A stretch of DNA of 32,372 bases from JAAYJR01 sp964563975 (GCA_964563975.1 CAZLZJ010000022.1:1-32372); one strand, 5' to 3'; shown: positions 10,313 through 18,876, counted from the first letter of the stretch. Program-made: numbers and translations. Notes: a model not told the origin generated them from the letters alone.

Positions 10313-10354
10313 ATAAACTATCTGATACCTTTGAAAACTTTAAATTTTAATCAG

Positions 10355-11269
10355 ATGAAAAAGATAATTCCGGCTTTATTGTTATTAATAAATTTATCGG
10401 TTTTTGCCCAGCAGGATGCACTCTTTTCCCAATATATGTTCAATAAGCTTATGGTGAACCCTGCTTATGCAGGCAGCCGGGAAATACTGACGGTCGACTT
10501 GCTTAACAGGTACCAGTGGATCGGCATAGAGGGTGCACCCCGGACAATTTCCTTATCTGCCCATTCTTTGTTAAAGAATGAAAAGGTAGGACTTGGCGGA
10601 TATATTTATCGTGATGCATTGGGGCCAACTGTTGACCAGGGATTTATGGCTACTTATTCATACCGCATCCGTACGGAGAATGGCTGGTTCTCTTTTGGTA
10701 TTCAAGGTGGAGTAAAATATTTTGATTTCGATTGGAATATGATTAATACCCAGTTTCCCGACAATATGTTTATGCCAAAAGATGTGAGGAAAATTATTCC
10801 TGATGCCAATATCGGATTTTATTACCGGAGTACGCGCTTTTATGCGGGTTTGTCGTCAAAGCAGTTATTGGAAAATGAATTCGGGGTTGCAGAAATTGAA
10901 GGGAAAACTGCATTTTCAAGATTGACAAGGCACTTTTATGGAATGACAGGCTGGGTAATTCCCGTAAATGATAAAATGGCTTTCAGGCCGTCGGCACTTG
11001 CAAAATATGCAAAAAACGCACCGGTGCAGATCGATTTTAATGCCAGTTTTTTATTTAATGATATTTTCTGGCTTGGTGCTTCTTTCCGCACAGAAAAGGC
11101 TGTTGTGTTTTTGACCGAAATACAGATTTCAAAACTTTTAAGACTCGGTTACTCATTCGATTTATATCTTAATCAATTGCAGCTGCACAATAGAGGTTCT
11201 CATGAATTCAGACTTGGATTTGATCTGTTCAGAATAAATGAAAGAATGAAAACTCCCAGATATTTTTAA
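10355..11269 (+). CDS. PorP/SprF family type IX secretion-associated outer-membrane protein
   Basis: This 304-residue protein has a signal peptide (residues 1-19, ending VFAQ) followed by the family hallmark SQYMFNKLMVNPAYAG (residues 25-40). The rest is beta-strand-rich, as expected for an outer-membrane barrel. The reading frame is open upstream to 10238, but the ATG at 10355 is chosen because it places the signal peptide at the N-terminus; the 39 residues upstream would be non-signal sequence. Genes of this family usually sit directly after genes for T9SS cargo with type B C-terminal domains and help that cargo reach or attach to the surface. Here it lies 125 nt after exactly such a gene. 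An OmpA-family gene follows after 18 nt, so the two are probably cotranscribed. Confidence 0.9.
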   Translation: MKKIIPALLLLINLSVFAQQDALFSQYMFNKLMVNPAYAGSREILTVDLLNRYQWIGIEGAPRTISLSAHSLLKNEKVGLGGYIYRDALGPTVDQGFMATYSYRIRTENGWFSFGIQGGVKYFDFDWNMINTQFPDNMFMPKDVRKIIPDANIGFYYRSTRFYAGLSSKQLLENEFGVAEIEGKTAFSRLTRHFYGMTGWVIPVNDKMAFRPSALAKYAKNAPVQIDFNASFLFNDIFWLGASFRTEKAVVFLTEIQISKLLRLGYSFDLYLNQLQLHNRGSHEFRLGFDLFRINERMKTPRYF

Positions 11270-11287
11270 AAAGAAAAACTAAAAGAG

Positions 11288-13342
11288 ATGAAGAAAATAA
11301 AGATAATATTGCCGGTATTACTTTTTGCTTTTAATTTTCAGGTTTTTTCACAGATAAAAAAAGCAGATAAACATTTTAAGCTTTTTCGTTATTCAGAAGC
11401 TATTCCATATTATTTAAAAGGTGTAAAATCTGACAAAGCTTCGGAAAAAAACCATTCCATACAGCGATTGGCCGAATGTTACAGGTTTACAAGCAATTTT
11501 GAGGAAGCACGCAAATGGTATGAAAAAGTTGTGCAAACCGATGGTTCTAACCCTGAAAATTATTTTCATCTTGGGCAATTGCTTCGGAATTCGGGACTCT
11601 ATAAAGAGGCAGCTGATGCTTTTCAATCTTTTAACAAATTAATGCCTGAAAATCCCGATGGTAAAAAATATTATCAGTTTAGTGTTGATATTCAGGAATG
11701 GCTTGATCTGCCGGATATGGCTGAAATAAAAAATGCCGAAACTTTAAATTCCGAATATTCTGATTTTGCACCTCTGTTTTATAAAAACGGGCTAATTTTT
11801 ACTTCTGACAGGAAGAAGGATCTTTTGGATCAAAATAGATATGGATGGACCAATTTTGGTTTCCTGAATTTATATTTTTCCGAACCTGAATATTCCGGAA
11901 GCTTTTGGGGGGCTATGGGCAAACCTTCTTTTATGGAAGGGAATTTTAATCAGAAGTATCACGACGGGCCGGTCTGTTTTACTTCGGGCTTTGACAGGCT
12001 GTATCTTACCCGCACTACAGCTAAAAAAGGGAAAAAAGATAATAAACGGATAAAAACATATAATCTGAAAATATATTCCGCCGATATCGATAATGATGGC
12101 AATATTTCAAAACCAACTGCTTTCCCGTTTAACAGCAGTGAATATTCAACAGGGCATCCTGCTCTTTCAGAGAATGGCGATCGGATCATATTTTCTTCTG
12201 ATATGCCGGGCGGATACGGGGGTGCCGATCTCTATATGAGTACTTTTGAAAACGGTAACTGGACAAAACCTGTTAACCTTGGTGAAAATGTGAACACTTC
12301 GGGTAACGAAGTTTTTCCATACTGGGCTAATGATTCCATATTGTTTTTCTCATCGGAAGGACATTTGGGATATGGCGGACTTGATATTTTTGTAACAATA
12401 TTTGATGGAAAAGAGTGGTCGGAACCTGAAAATTTAAAGGAACCGATAAATTCCTCTTACGATGATTTTGGCATTGTTTTAAATGAAAATCTTGATGGCG
12501 GATTTTTTAGTTCTAACCGTCCGGAGGGGAAAGGCTCGGATGATATTTATGCATTTCGAAATTTGAAATCTGCGGTACCCCTGATGTTAATGGATGGGAA
12601 AGGAGTGCTTATTATCGATGGGCTTGTGAAAAATGAACAAAATTTGCCGGTTCCCGATGCAACAGTTTTTCTATTGGATCCCGGAAGCGGTATGGTTAAA
12701 TTATTGAAAACCGATAATTCGGGAAGGTACTCCACCAATGTTGATTATGAAAAGCCATATATAGTTAAAGCGGTTAAGGATGGATATATTTATGACTGTA
12801 CAAATTTCAGGACATTAGCGGAAGGTGAAACCTCCGAAACTAATACCCCTCGTGATCTGGTTTTGAAAAAGCTTGAAATCAACCGGGTTTTCAGAGTTGA
12901 AAATATCTATTATGACCTTGACAGATGGGATATCCGTGAGGATGCAAAGCCTGCACTTGATGAGCTTGTGCAGTTTATGAAGCAAAACCCGGTTTATGCC
13001 GAATTATCTTCCCATACAGATTCAAGAGCCTCTTTTGAATATAATATGGAATTGTCACAAAAACGTGCTGAATCAGCTGTTCGGTATATTATTTTACAAG
13101 GTGTTTCGCCTTCCAGGATAACTGCAAAGGGTTACGGAGAGTCAAGGCTTGTTAATGAATGTGCTGACGGCGTCACGTGCACAGAAGAGCAGCATCAGGC
13201 AAATCGCCGCACCGAATTTAAAATAACTGCAATTGATTTTGAAATGACAGAGATAGAACAATTGCCAACTGTTGTTAAAGAAGGAGATGTTATAAGTATA
13301 AATATGTTTCCTTCCGGTTTTTTTGGAAGCTGTAAGGATTAA
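11288..13342 (+). CDS. PorE-like OmpA family protein (TPR, PD40 propeller, CRD, OmpA C-terminal domain)
   Basis: This 684-residue protein has a signal peptide (1-21, ending VFSQ). TPR-like helices follow (~25-135, with FEEARKWYEKV and YKEAADAFQSF). A PD40/WD40-type beta-propeller comes next (~158-430, recurring FSSD/FFSS, GGxDLY/GGLDIF and W-x-x-P-x-N-L). Then come a carboxypeptidase-regulatory-like domain (~445-530, GLVKNEQNLPVPDATVFL) and a C-terminal OmpA domain (~532-650, YYDLDRWDIR, SSHTDSRAS, RITAKGYGES, NRRTEF) expected to bind peptidoglycan. The order TPR-propeller-CRD-OmpA matches PorE, the T9SS component that bridges the outer membrane and peptidoglycan. No lipobox cysteine is visible at the signal cleavage site, unlike PorE, which is a predicted lipoprotein. 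Given its place behind the type B cargo and PorP genes, it is more likely a locus-specific partner than the core PorE; this is an inference. Confidence 0.88.
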   Translation: MKKIKIILPVLLFAFNFQVFSQIKKADKHFKLFRYSEAIPYYLKGVKSDKASEKNHSIQRLAECYRFTSNFEEARKWYEKVVQTDGSNPENYFHLGQLLRNSGLYKEAADAFQSFNKLMPENPDGKKYYQFSVDIQEWLDLPDMAEIKNAETLNSEYSDFAPLFYKNGLIFTSDRKKDLLDQNRYGWTNFGFLNLYFSEPEYSGSFWGAMGKPSFMEGNFNQKYHDGPVCFTSGFDRLYLTRTTAKKGKKDNKRIKTYNLKIYSADIDNDGNISKPTAFPFNSSEYSTGHPALSENGDRIIFSSDMPGGYGGADLYMSTFENGNWTKPVNLGENVNTSGNEVFPYWANDSILFFSSEGHLGYGGLDIFVTIFDGKEWSEPENLKEPINSSYDDFGIVLNENLDGGFFSSNRPEGKGSDDIYAFRNLKSAVPLMLMDGKGVLIIDGLVKNEQNLPVPDATVFLLDPGSGMVKLLKTDNSGRYSTNVDYEKPYIVKAVKDGYIYDCTNFRTLAEGETSETNTPRDLVLKKLEINRVFRVENIYYDLDRWDIREDAKPALDELVQFMKQNPVYAELSSHTDSRASFEYNMELSQKRAESAVRYIILQGVSPSRITAKGYGESRLVNECADGVTCTEEQHQANRRTEFKITAIDFEMTEIEQLPTVVKEGDVISINMFPSGFFGSCKD

Positions 13343-13396
13343 TTGATATGTGATAACTTTTTGGGCAAAATTGCATTTTAAACTTGATATCCACTT

Positions 13397-14341
13397 TTAA
13401 AAATACTTTGCCCTGAGGTAGGTTCTTCCGAAAAAGTCCATGTCAAAACCAAGGGTTATTTCATAGGTTCCATATTGATAGGGAAAAATTTCATTATAGG
13501 TTATATCTAAGGCAAATCCCAAGCGAAGATTATTATTTAATAGCCATTGCGATACAAAACTCAGGGCATTGGCTGAACGGTACATCAACCCTAACCAAAG
13601 CTGTTCACGAAAAAGAAAGTTGATTCCGAGATCAAATTGCAGCGGCATATTCACGGTGGCGTTTATCATCATGTTGGGTTTGATAACGAAATTATTTAAA
13701 GTAATAAATTTATGAATATAACCTGCGGCAAGATAGAAGGTTCTGATTTCGGCAAGTGAAGAGTAGTTGTTAATATTAGCTTTAAAATCATTTTTCATCA
13801 TATTGGGTACCGAGAAGCTGATATAATAGTTCTCTTTGTAAAGAAATGCCCCAATTCCGAAATTGGGAAGAAACCGTAAATCCACATCTTCACCAAAAGC
13901 CTGGTCATATTGATTGTCGGGATATAACTGATACTGAGTTAACGGATTTTTGTAATTGAAAAAGCCAAATTTTAAACCAAGCCGTAAGCGTGTTTCCGGA
14001 GTCAGGGAAACCTCATGTGCATAATCGCCGAAAACCCCAAACCTTTTTTCTTTGCCGAACACATCATTTGTGACATTCAACCCCAGGCCGGTTGATGGAT
14101 TTTTTAATGGTGTATGAAATGAAAATACCTCTGTCAGGGGCGAACGATTCATACCTGCCCACTGTTTCCTGACAAGGGAAGAGAATCCGATTTTTTCCCA
14201 CATACCTGCATAAGCCGGGTTAACAATTTGCATGTTAAACATATATTGGGTCAATACCGGCTCAATCTGCCCGTAACTTACATTCAGGAATGAAAAAATG
14301 ATCAGGGCAGAAAGAAAAAATTGTTTAATCCAGTTTTTCAT
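13397..14341 (-). CDS. Second PorP/SprF family outer-membrane protein
   Basis: This 314-residue protein has a signal peptide (1-25, hydrophobic core FFLSALIIFSFLNV, ending SYGQ) and the PorP/SprF hallmark TQYMFNMQIVNPAYAG, followed by beta-rich sequence ending in LGFDMDFFGRTYLRAKYF. The ATG at 14341 is preferred over an in-frame TTG at 14368, because it starts the signal peptide directly and lies about 30 nt downstream of a -7 box. The gene converges on the OmpA-family gene and is a diverged paralogue of the PorP protein at 10355. Its nearest candidate type B cargo on either side is the giant surface protein; no cargo gene is directly adjacent on its own strand. Its specific partner is therefore unknown. 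Confidence 0.88.
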   Translation of the reverse strand: MKNWIKQFFLSALIIFSFLNVSYGQIEPVLTQYMFNMQIVNPAYAGMWEKIGFSSLVRKQWAGMNRSPLTEVFSFHTPLKNPSTGLGLNVTNDVFGKEKRFGVFGDYAHEVSLTPETRLRLGLKFGFFNYKNPLTQYQLYPDNQYDQAFGEDVDLRFLPNFGIGAFLYKENYYISFSVPNMMKNDFKANINNYSSLAEIRTFYLAAGYIHKFITLNNFVIKPNMMINATVNMPLQFDLGINFLFREQLWLGLMYRSANALSFVSQWLLNNNLRLGFALDITYNEIFPYQYGTYEITLGFDMDFFGRTYLRAKYF

Positions 14342-14372
14342 CTTTTCGGAACAAAACTCCTTTAGCAAACTA

Positions 14373-14380
14373 CAAATTTA
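14373..14380 (-). promoter_or_regulatory. Candidate -7 box for the second PorP gene
   Basis: TAAATTTG on the minus strand matches the Bacteroidetes -7 consensus TAnnTTTG. It lies just upstream of the alternative TTG codon and 31 nt before the preferred ATG, which fits a short leader. I see no clean -33 TTTG at the usual ~19-20 nt spacing, and this word can arise by chance in AT-rich DNA. Confidence 0.35.
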
Positions 14381-14456
14381 ATTCAATATAGGCAATAGAA
14401 GGTTTTTTAAAATGATTTTTAAAACTTATTTTTAAAAGATCAAATAATCTAATAGT

Positions 14457-16127
14457 ATGTTAAGAGATAAGTTACTGTTTTTTCTGTTTATTTTTCTGTT
14501 TGTTCCTTTTTATAAAGGACATACACAGAATGAGTTAACCTGGCATGCTTCCGGCAACGGGGGAGTTGTGGCTGCCGGGCCTGAAGAGTCTGCATTGGCA
14601 GGGCTTGATATCCTGTCGAAAGGCGGAAATGCTGTTGATGGAGCTGTTGCCGTTATTTTTAATCATGCGGTTTCAGATTATGGAATGTTTTCCATTGGCG
14701 GCGAAGTTCCTTTTATGTTTTATAATTCTTCTACAGGTAATGTTTTGGTCTTTAACGGTATGGGTGGGGCGCCTCTTGATCCGAAAGCTATCGAATGGTA
14801 TTATGAAAATGGTATACCCGACAGAACTCCCGGGGGAATTAAAACGGCTACTGTTCCAAGTGCTATCAGCACATGTCTTACTGCTCTTGAACAGAAAGGG
14901 ACAATGTCTTTTGAACAGGTGATAGCACCGACTCTTGTACTTTTGGATAAAGGGGGGAAGGACTGGTATGGTAAGCTTGCTGTTATGCTGCGCAGGATGA
15001 TTGAAGCCGAACAAAAGGGAGATGGCACCAGAGAACAGAAGATCAGGGCAGCAAGAGACAGGTTTTATAAAGGAGATATTGCCGATGAGCTTAATGATTA
15101 TTATATCAGTGCAGGAGGTTTTCTCAGGAAATCTGATCTTGAAGCTCACCGGACAATAGTTGAAGAGCCTGTTTCGGTTAAGTACCGTGGTTATACCGTT
15201 CACAAATGTAATACATGGACCCAGGGCCCCGTGCTTTTACAGTCATTAAGGCTGCTTGAAAAGTTTGATCTTAAAAGGATGGGATTTATGTCGCCAGATT
15301 ATATACACACAGTTACCGAAGCTATGAAACTGGCTTTTGCCGATCGCGATAAATATTATGGTGATCCCATGTTTGCCCGGGTTCCTTTAAAAGAGTTATT
15401 GTCTGATGAGTATACTTCAATAAGGTATCCGCTGATAGATCCGGGGAAAGCATCGAAAGAGATCAGGCCCGGCGATCCCCGTAAAATGGAGCCGTTAAGT
15501 GATATTGCAGAGTATCAGCCCGGGGAGGAGGGTACCACAACATGTGTGGTTGTCGATAAATGGGGTAATGTTGTTGCTGCCACCCCAAGTTCCAATCCTG
15601 TTTACGGAATTTGCGAAAGCCTTGGCTTTGCTCACAATACCCGGTTGAATACATTGAATACTCAAAAGGGGCATCCTAATGCTATTGAACCCGGTAAAAG
15701 GCCAAGGATTACACTTACTCCCACCATTGTTTTAAAAAATGGCGTACCTGTGCTGGCACTTAGCGTAGCAGGGGGCGATATGCAGGATCAGGTAACTTTG
15801 CAGCTTTTGCTTGATTTCATAGAATTTGGGAAGATGCCTGAGGAGGCTATAACTGCTCCACGTTTTCAAACTCTTCATACTGAAGATTCTTTTAATTCAA
15901 ATCCTGACCCCTCTGAAAGGGTATTTAAAACCGGGAAGTTAGAGATTAATCAAATTGACCGGCCGGTTATTGATGATCTTACGGAAAGAGGACACGAAGT
16001 CAGTGTTGTTGATAAAGATATTGCCTATCCCGTAATGGTATATATTGATCAGAATACGGGTATATCATATGCTGCCAGCCAGCCAAGAAAAATAAACGGT
16101 AAATATTCAGGAGCGCTGAAGAGGTGA
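14457..16127 (+). CDS. Secreted gamma-glutamyltransferase-family Ntn hydrolase
   Basis: This 556-residue protein has a signal peptide (1-24, ending GHTQ), so it acts in the periplasm or beyond. The N-terminal part (ESALAGLDILSKGGNAVDGA, residues 44-63) is typical of the GGT family, whose precursors self-cleave at a threonine to form two subunits. The expected nucleophile is T360 in GEEGTTTCVVVD, with the small subunit running from there to the end. Several GGT signature positions differ. The usual TTH reads TTT. The glutamate-binding region reads FNGMGGAP rather than the usual RExAP pattern. The oxyanion segment reads SVAGGDMQDQ, closer to the GGDxQxQ form of HpxW/YwrD-type relatives than to the classical GSPGG. 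Glutathione may therefore not be the substrate. It stands alone between divergent and same-strand genes. Confidence 0.85.
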   Translation: MLRDKLLFFLFIFLFVPFYKGHTQNELTWHASGNGGVVAAGPEESALAGLDILSKGGNAVDGAVAVIFNHAVSDYGMFSIGGEVPFMFYNSSTGNVLVFNGMGGAPLDPKAIEWYYENGIPDRTPGGIKTATVPSAISTCLTALEQKGTMSFEQVIAPTLVLLDKGGKDWYGKLAVMLRRMIEAEQKGDGTREQKIRAARDRFYKGDIADELNDYYISAGGFLRKSDLEAHRTIVEEPVSVKYRGYTVHKCNTWTQGPVLLQSLRLLEKFDLKRMGFMSPDYIHTVTEAMKLAFADRDKYYGDPMFARVPLKELLSDEYTSIRYPLIDPGKASKEIRPGDPRKMEPLSDIAEYQPGEEGTTTCVVVDKWGNVVAATPSSNPVYGICESLGFAHNTRLNTLNTQKGHPNAIEPGKRPRITLTPTIVLKNGVPVLALSVAGGDMQDQVTLQLLLDFIEFGKMPEEAITAPRFQTLHTEDSFNSNPDPSERVFKTGKLEINQIDRPVIDDLTERGHEVSVVDKDIAYPVMVYIDQNTGISYAASQPRKINGKYSGALKR

Positions 16128-16191
16128 TTTTTTTAACAAAAAATATTTTATCGTAAAACAAAATTATATAATTGATGAATCTGTTTTTTTT

Positions 16192-16199
16192 TATTTTTG
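16192..16199 (+). promoter_or_regulatory. Candidate -7 box immediately before the DUF2490-type gene
   Basis: TATTTTTG matches the Bacteroidetes -7 consensus TAnnTTTG and ends only 4 nt before the ATG at 16204. A TTG at 16172-16174 could serve as a -33 element, at slightly short spacing. If used, the transcript would begin at or next to the start codon, making the mRNA leaderless or nearly so. Confidence 0.35.
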
Positions 16200-16203
16200 C
16201 CGA

Positions 16204-16848
16204 ATGAAAAAAATAGTTGCCGTTATAGTGGTTTTGTTTTTGTGTTTACCCGGTTCGTCGCAGGAAAGGTTGTTCAAATACAGAGGGTTAAGCAGTGTGG
16301 GAGTGAAATTGTCGGAACTTTCATCAATTAAAGTATTTGAACTTCATTATTATACCCCAAAGACCGGGCATACCAGTTTGTCGCTATATGGAGATTTTAC
16401 CGAGGAGTTCAAGGTAGCTAAATGGCTTAAAGCCGGTGTCAAAGGTCGTTTGGTATCTATTAAGGGTTACGACGGATGGAGGCTTGAACAACGCCCCATG
16501 GTTTATGGGAATATAACAAAACCGTTAGGCGATGTTCAGGTGAAATTTAATAACAGAATGGAGTATATGATAGCAAAAAAAAGAGATAACTATTTTAGAC
16601 ACAGGCAGGCATTATCTGTTGAATTGCCTTTTTACTATTTAACCTGGCTGAAGTTATTTGCAACGGAAGAGTCTTTTTATTGCTTTAATGCTGAAAAACT
16701 GAACAGGGGAAGATTAAGCTCGGGAACAATTATACAGTGCAACAATTATTTGCAAATGAAGGTTTTTTATATGTTTGATAAGAAGAAAACAGATAATCTA
16801 TGGCAAAACTCAGACCTTTTCAGTTTGCAATTATATGTGGATTTTTAA
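16204..16848 (+). CDS. DUF2490-like outer-membrane protein, function unknown
   Basis: This 214-residue protein has a signal peptide (1-20, ending GSSQ) followed by alternating beta-strand segments with aromatic girdles and a C-terminal aromatic residue (LQLYVDF), a pattern typical of a small outer-membrane beta-barrel. Spacing of features such as ELHYYTPKTGHTSLSLYGDF, RLEQRPMVYGNI and NNRMEYMI-(x)n-FRHRQAL resembles the Bacteroidetes DUF2490 family. The function of that family is not established. The gene follows the GGT-family gene by 76 nt but probably has its own promoter; it converges on clpX. Confidence 0.7.
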   Translation: MKKIVAVIVVLFLCLPGSSQERLFKYRGLSSVGVKLSELSSIKVFELHYYTPKTGHTSLSLYGDFTEEFKVAKWLKAGVKGRLVSIKGYDGWRLEQRPMVYGNITKPLGDVQVKFNNRMEYMIAKKRDNYFRHRQALSVELPFYYLTWLKLFATEESFYCFNAEKLNRGRLSSGTIIQCNNYLQMKVFYMFDKKKTDNLWQNSDLFSLQLYVDF

Positions 16849-16886
16849 TTTGGCGGCGGCTGAAATTATATGGCCGGCAAAAATAT

Positions 16887-18119
16887 TCAGCTTGCTTTTA
16901 ATCTTTGTACACCGGAGCGGTTTAACTTATTCTGGGCATATTTTTTTGTAATTTTTATATGCTCGATTTTGGAAGTCGGGGCCTCGAACATTGCATCGCT
17001 CATAATATTTTCACAAATGGCACGCAGCCCGCGGGCACCAAGTTTGAATTCAATTGCTTTTTCAACGATATACTGCAAAGCATCTTCTTCAAATTCCAGC
17101 TCAATTTTATCCAGTTCAAAAAGCTTTTTATACTGCTTAATAACTGCATTTTTAGGTTCGGTGAGTATATTTCGGAGAGCTTCTTTGTCAAGTGGATCAA
17201 GGTGTACAAGAACCGGCAGCCTGCCTATTATTTCAGGTATCAAGCCAAAGGCTTTCAGGTCTTGCGGAGCAATATACTGTAAAAGGTTGTCCCTTTCAAC
17301 ACGGTCTGCTTCTTTTGCTGCGCTGTAACCAATTACTTTTGTATTCAGGCGGGTGGCAATCTTTTTTTCAATTCCATCAAATGCCCCTCCGCAGATGAAC
17401 AGAATATTTTTTGTATCAACCGGTATCAGCTTTTGTTCCGGATGCTTTCGTCCGCCCTGAGGGGGAACATTGACAATTGAGCCTTCAAGCAGTTTTAACA
17501 GCCCTTGCTGGACTCCCTCGCCCGACACATCCCGTGTAATTGAGGGGTTGTCGTTCTTACGGGCTATTTTGTCAAGTTCATCTACAAATACGATCCCGCG
17601 GTTGGCTGCTTCTATATTATAGTCGGCAGCCTGAAGCAGGCGCGTGAGTATACTTTCAATATCTTCACCCACATAGCCGGCCTCAGTAAGCACTGTGGCG
17701 TCAACAATTGTAAAGGGAACATGCAACATTTTGGCAATGGTGCGGGCAAGAAGGGTTTTGCCGGTACCGGTTTCTCCTACTAACAGGATATTTGATTTTT
17801 CTATTTCTGTTTCATCACTGCCCAAAGATTGTGTAAGCCTTTTATAATGATTGTAAACTGCAACGGAAATAATCTTTTTTGCTGCATCCTGCCCTATTAC
17901 ATATTGATCGAGAAATTCTTTTATCTGTTTAGGCTTTAGAAGTTTTATTCCGGAGAGGTCAAAAGTGTCGCTTTTTTTTATCTCCTCCCGGATAATTGAA
18001 TAAGCTTGTTCTGCACAACGATCACAAATATGGCCGTCTATACCTGCAATGAGAAGATTAACCTCTTTTTTTTCCCTTCCGCAAAATGAGCACTTATCCA
18101 ATCTTACCTTATTTGCCAT
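16887..18119 (-). CDS. clpX: ATP-dependent Clp protease ATP-binding subunit ClpX
   Basis: This 410-residue AAA+ unfoldase delivers substrates to ClpP in the cytoplasm. Visible features: an N-terminal four-cysteine zinc finger (C10, C13, C32, C35), Walker A GETGTGKT (115-122), the substrate-gripping pore loop GYVG (148-151), Walker B IVFVDE (176-181), and a C-terminal small domain with GARGLRAICENIM. Length is normal for the family. The ATG shares its A with the TAA stop of clpP (TAATG), so the two are translationally coupled. It ends the tig-clpP-clpX group and converges on the DUF2490-type gene with a 38-nt gap. Confidence 0.98.
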   Translation of the reverse strand: MANKVRLDKCSFCGREKKEVNLLIAGIDGHICDRCAEQAYSIIREEIKKSDTFDLSGIKLLKPKQIKEFLDQYVIGQDAAKKIISVAVYNHYKRLTQSLGSDETEIEKSNILLVGETGTGKTLLARTIAKMLHVPFTIVDATVLTEAGYVGEDIESILTRLLQAADYNIEAANRGIVFVDELDKIARKNDNPSITRDVSGEGVQQGLLKLLEGSIVNVPPQGGRKHPEQKLIPVDTKNILFICGGAFDGIEKKIATRLNTKVIGYSAAKEADRVERDNLLQYIAPQDLKAFGLIPEIIGRLPVLVHLDPLDKEALRNILTEPKNAVIKQYKKLFELDKIELEFEEDALQYIVEKAIEFKLGARGLRAICENIMSDAMFEAPTSKIEHIKITKKYAQNKLNRSGVQRLKAS

Positions 18120-18799
18120 TATTTCTTTTTATCTCTTTCCAAAATTTCATCAATCATTCCATATTTTACCGCTTCGGCTGATGTCATCCAATAGTCGCGG
18201 TCAGCATCTTTTTCTACCTGTTTATAAGGCTTTCCGGTATGCAGGGCAATAATCTGGTATAATTCGGTTTTGATTTTCAGTATTTCACGGGCTGTAATCT
18301 CGATATCTGATGCCGGCCCTGTTGCACCACCCATAGGCTGGTGGATCATTACCCTGGAGTGTTTTAATGCTGAGCGTTTGCCTTTTGCGCCTGCAGTAAG
18401 AAGAACTGCTCCCATTGAGGCTGCCATGCCCGTGCAGATTGTTGCAACGTCAGATGAAATATACTGCATGGTATCATATATTCCTAACCCGGCATGAACA
18501 TGACCGCCCGGGGTGTTGAAATAGATCTGGATATCTTTTGAATGATCTGTAGATTCCAGAAACAGTAACTGGGCTTGTATAATATTGGCTACAGTGTCGT
18601 CAATAGGAACGCCTAAAAATATGATCCTGTCCATCATCAGCCTGGAAAAAACATCCATCGAAGCTACATTAAGCTGCCTCTCTTCAATGATGGTGGGCGA
18701 TATGTAGTTTCCATATTCCGAACTGTAACGATGAAGGGTCAGGCTGCTGATGCCTGAATGCTTCACAGCGTATCTTTTGAATTCATTATCTTTTTCCAT
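18119..18799 (-). CDS. clpP: ATP-dependent Clp protease proteolytic subunit ClpP
   Basis: This 226-residue serine peptidase forms the proteolytic chamber used by ClpX. The catalytic triad is S128 (GMAASMGA), H153 (MIHQPMGG) and D202 (DADRDYW); the S-to-H and H-to-D spacings (25 and 49) equal those of E. coli ClpP. The N-terminus is longer than mature E. coli ClpP and includes a segment likely removed by self-processing, as in the family. It lies 77 nt after tig and overlaps clpX by one base, the classical tig-clpP-clpX order. Confidence 0.98.
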   Translation of the reverse strand: MEKDNEFKRYAVKHSGISSLTLHRYSSEYGNYISPTIIEERQLNVASMDVFSRLMMDRIIFLGVPIDDTVANIIQAQLLFLESTDHSKDIQIYFNTPGGHVHAGLGIYDTMQYISSDVATICTGMAASMGAVLLTAGAKGKRSALKHSRVMIHQPMGGATGPASDIEITAREILKIKTELYQIIALHTGKPYKQVEKDADRDYWMTSAEAVKYGMIDEILERDKKK

Positions 18800-18876
18800 A
18801 CTTATATTGCTATATTGTTGTGATGAAAAACAAATTTACGGGAAAAAAGTAATTATTGCTAATGTAACCGCGCAGA

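Noticed and set aside
10238..10354. N-terminal extension of the PorP protein from the ATG at 10238
   Set aside because: It would put 39 non-signal residues before a clear signal peptide, and it contains the intergenic hairpin.
13363..13413. GGGCAAA...TTTGCCC inverted repeat between the OmpA and second PorP genes as a terminator
   Set aside because: The loop would be 37 nt, one arm lies inside the PorP coding region and no T-run follows in a usable place.
14673..15203. 176-codon open frame on the minus strand
   Set aside because: Antisense to the GGT-family gene; no start context, domain or signal that I recognise.
16128..16160. T-run then A-run (TTTTTTTAACAAAAAATA) after the GGT-family gene as a terminator
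   Set aside because: The stem would be almost purely A-T and is not followed by a separate T-run; too weak to call.
16870..17328. 152-codon open frame on the plus strand
   Set aside because: It lies entirely antisense to the end of clpX, whose protein is unmistakable; its translation is low-complexity serine-rich and matches no family.
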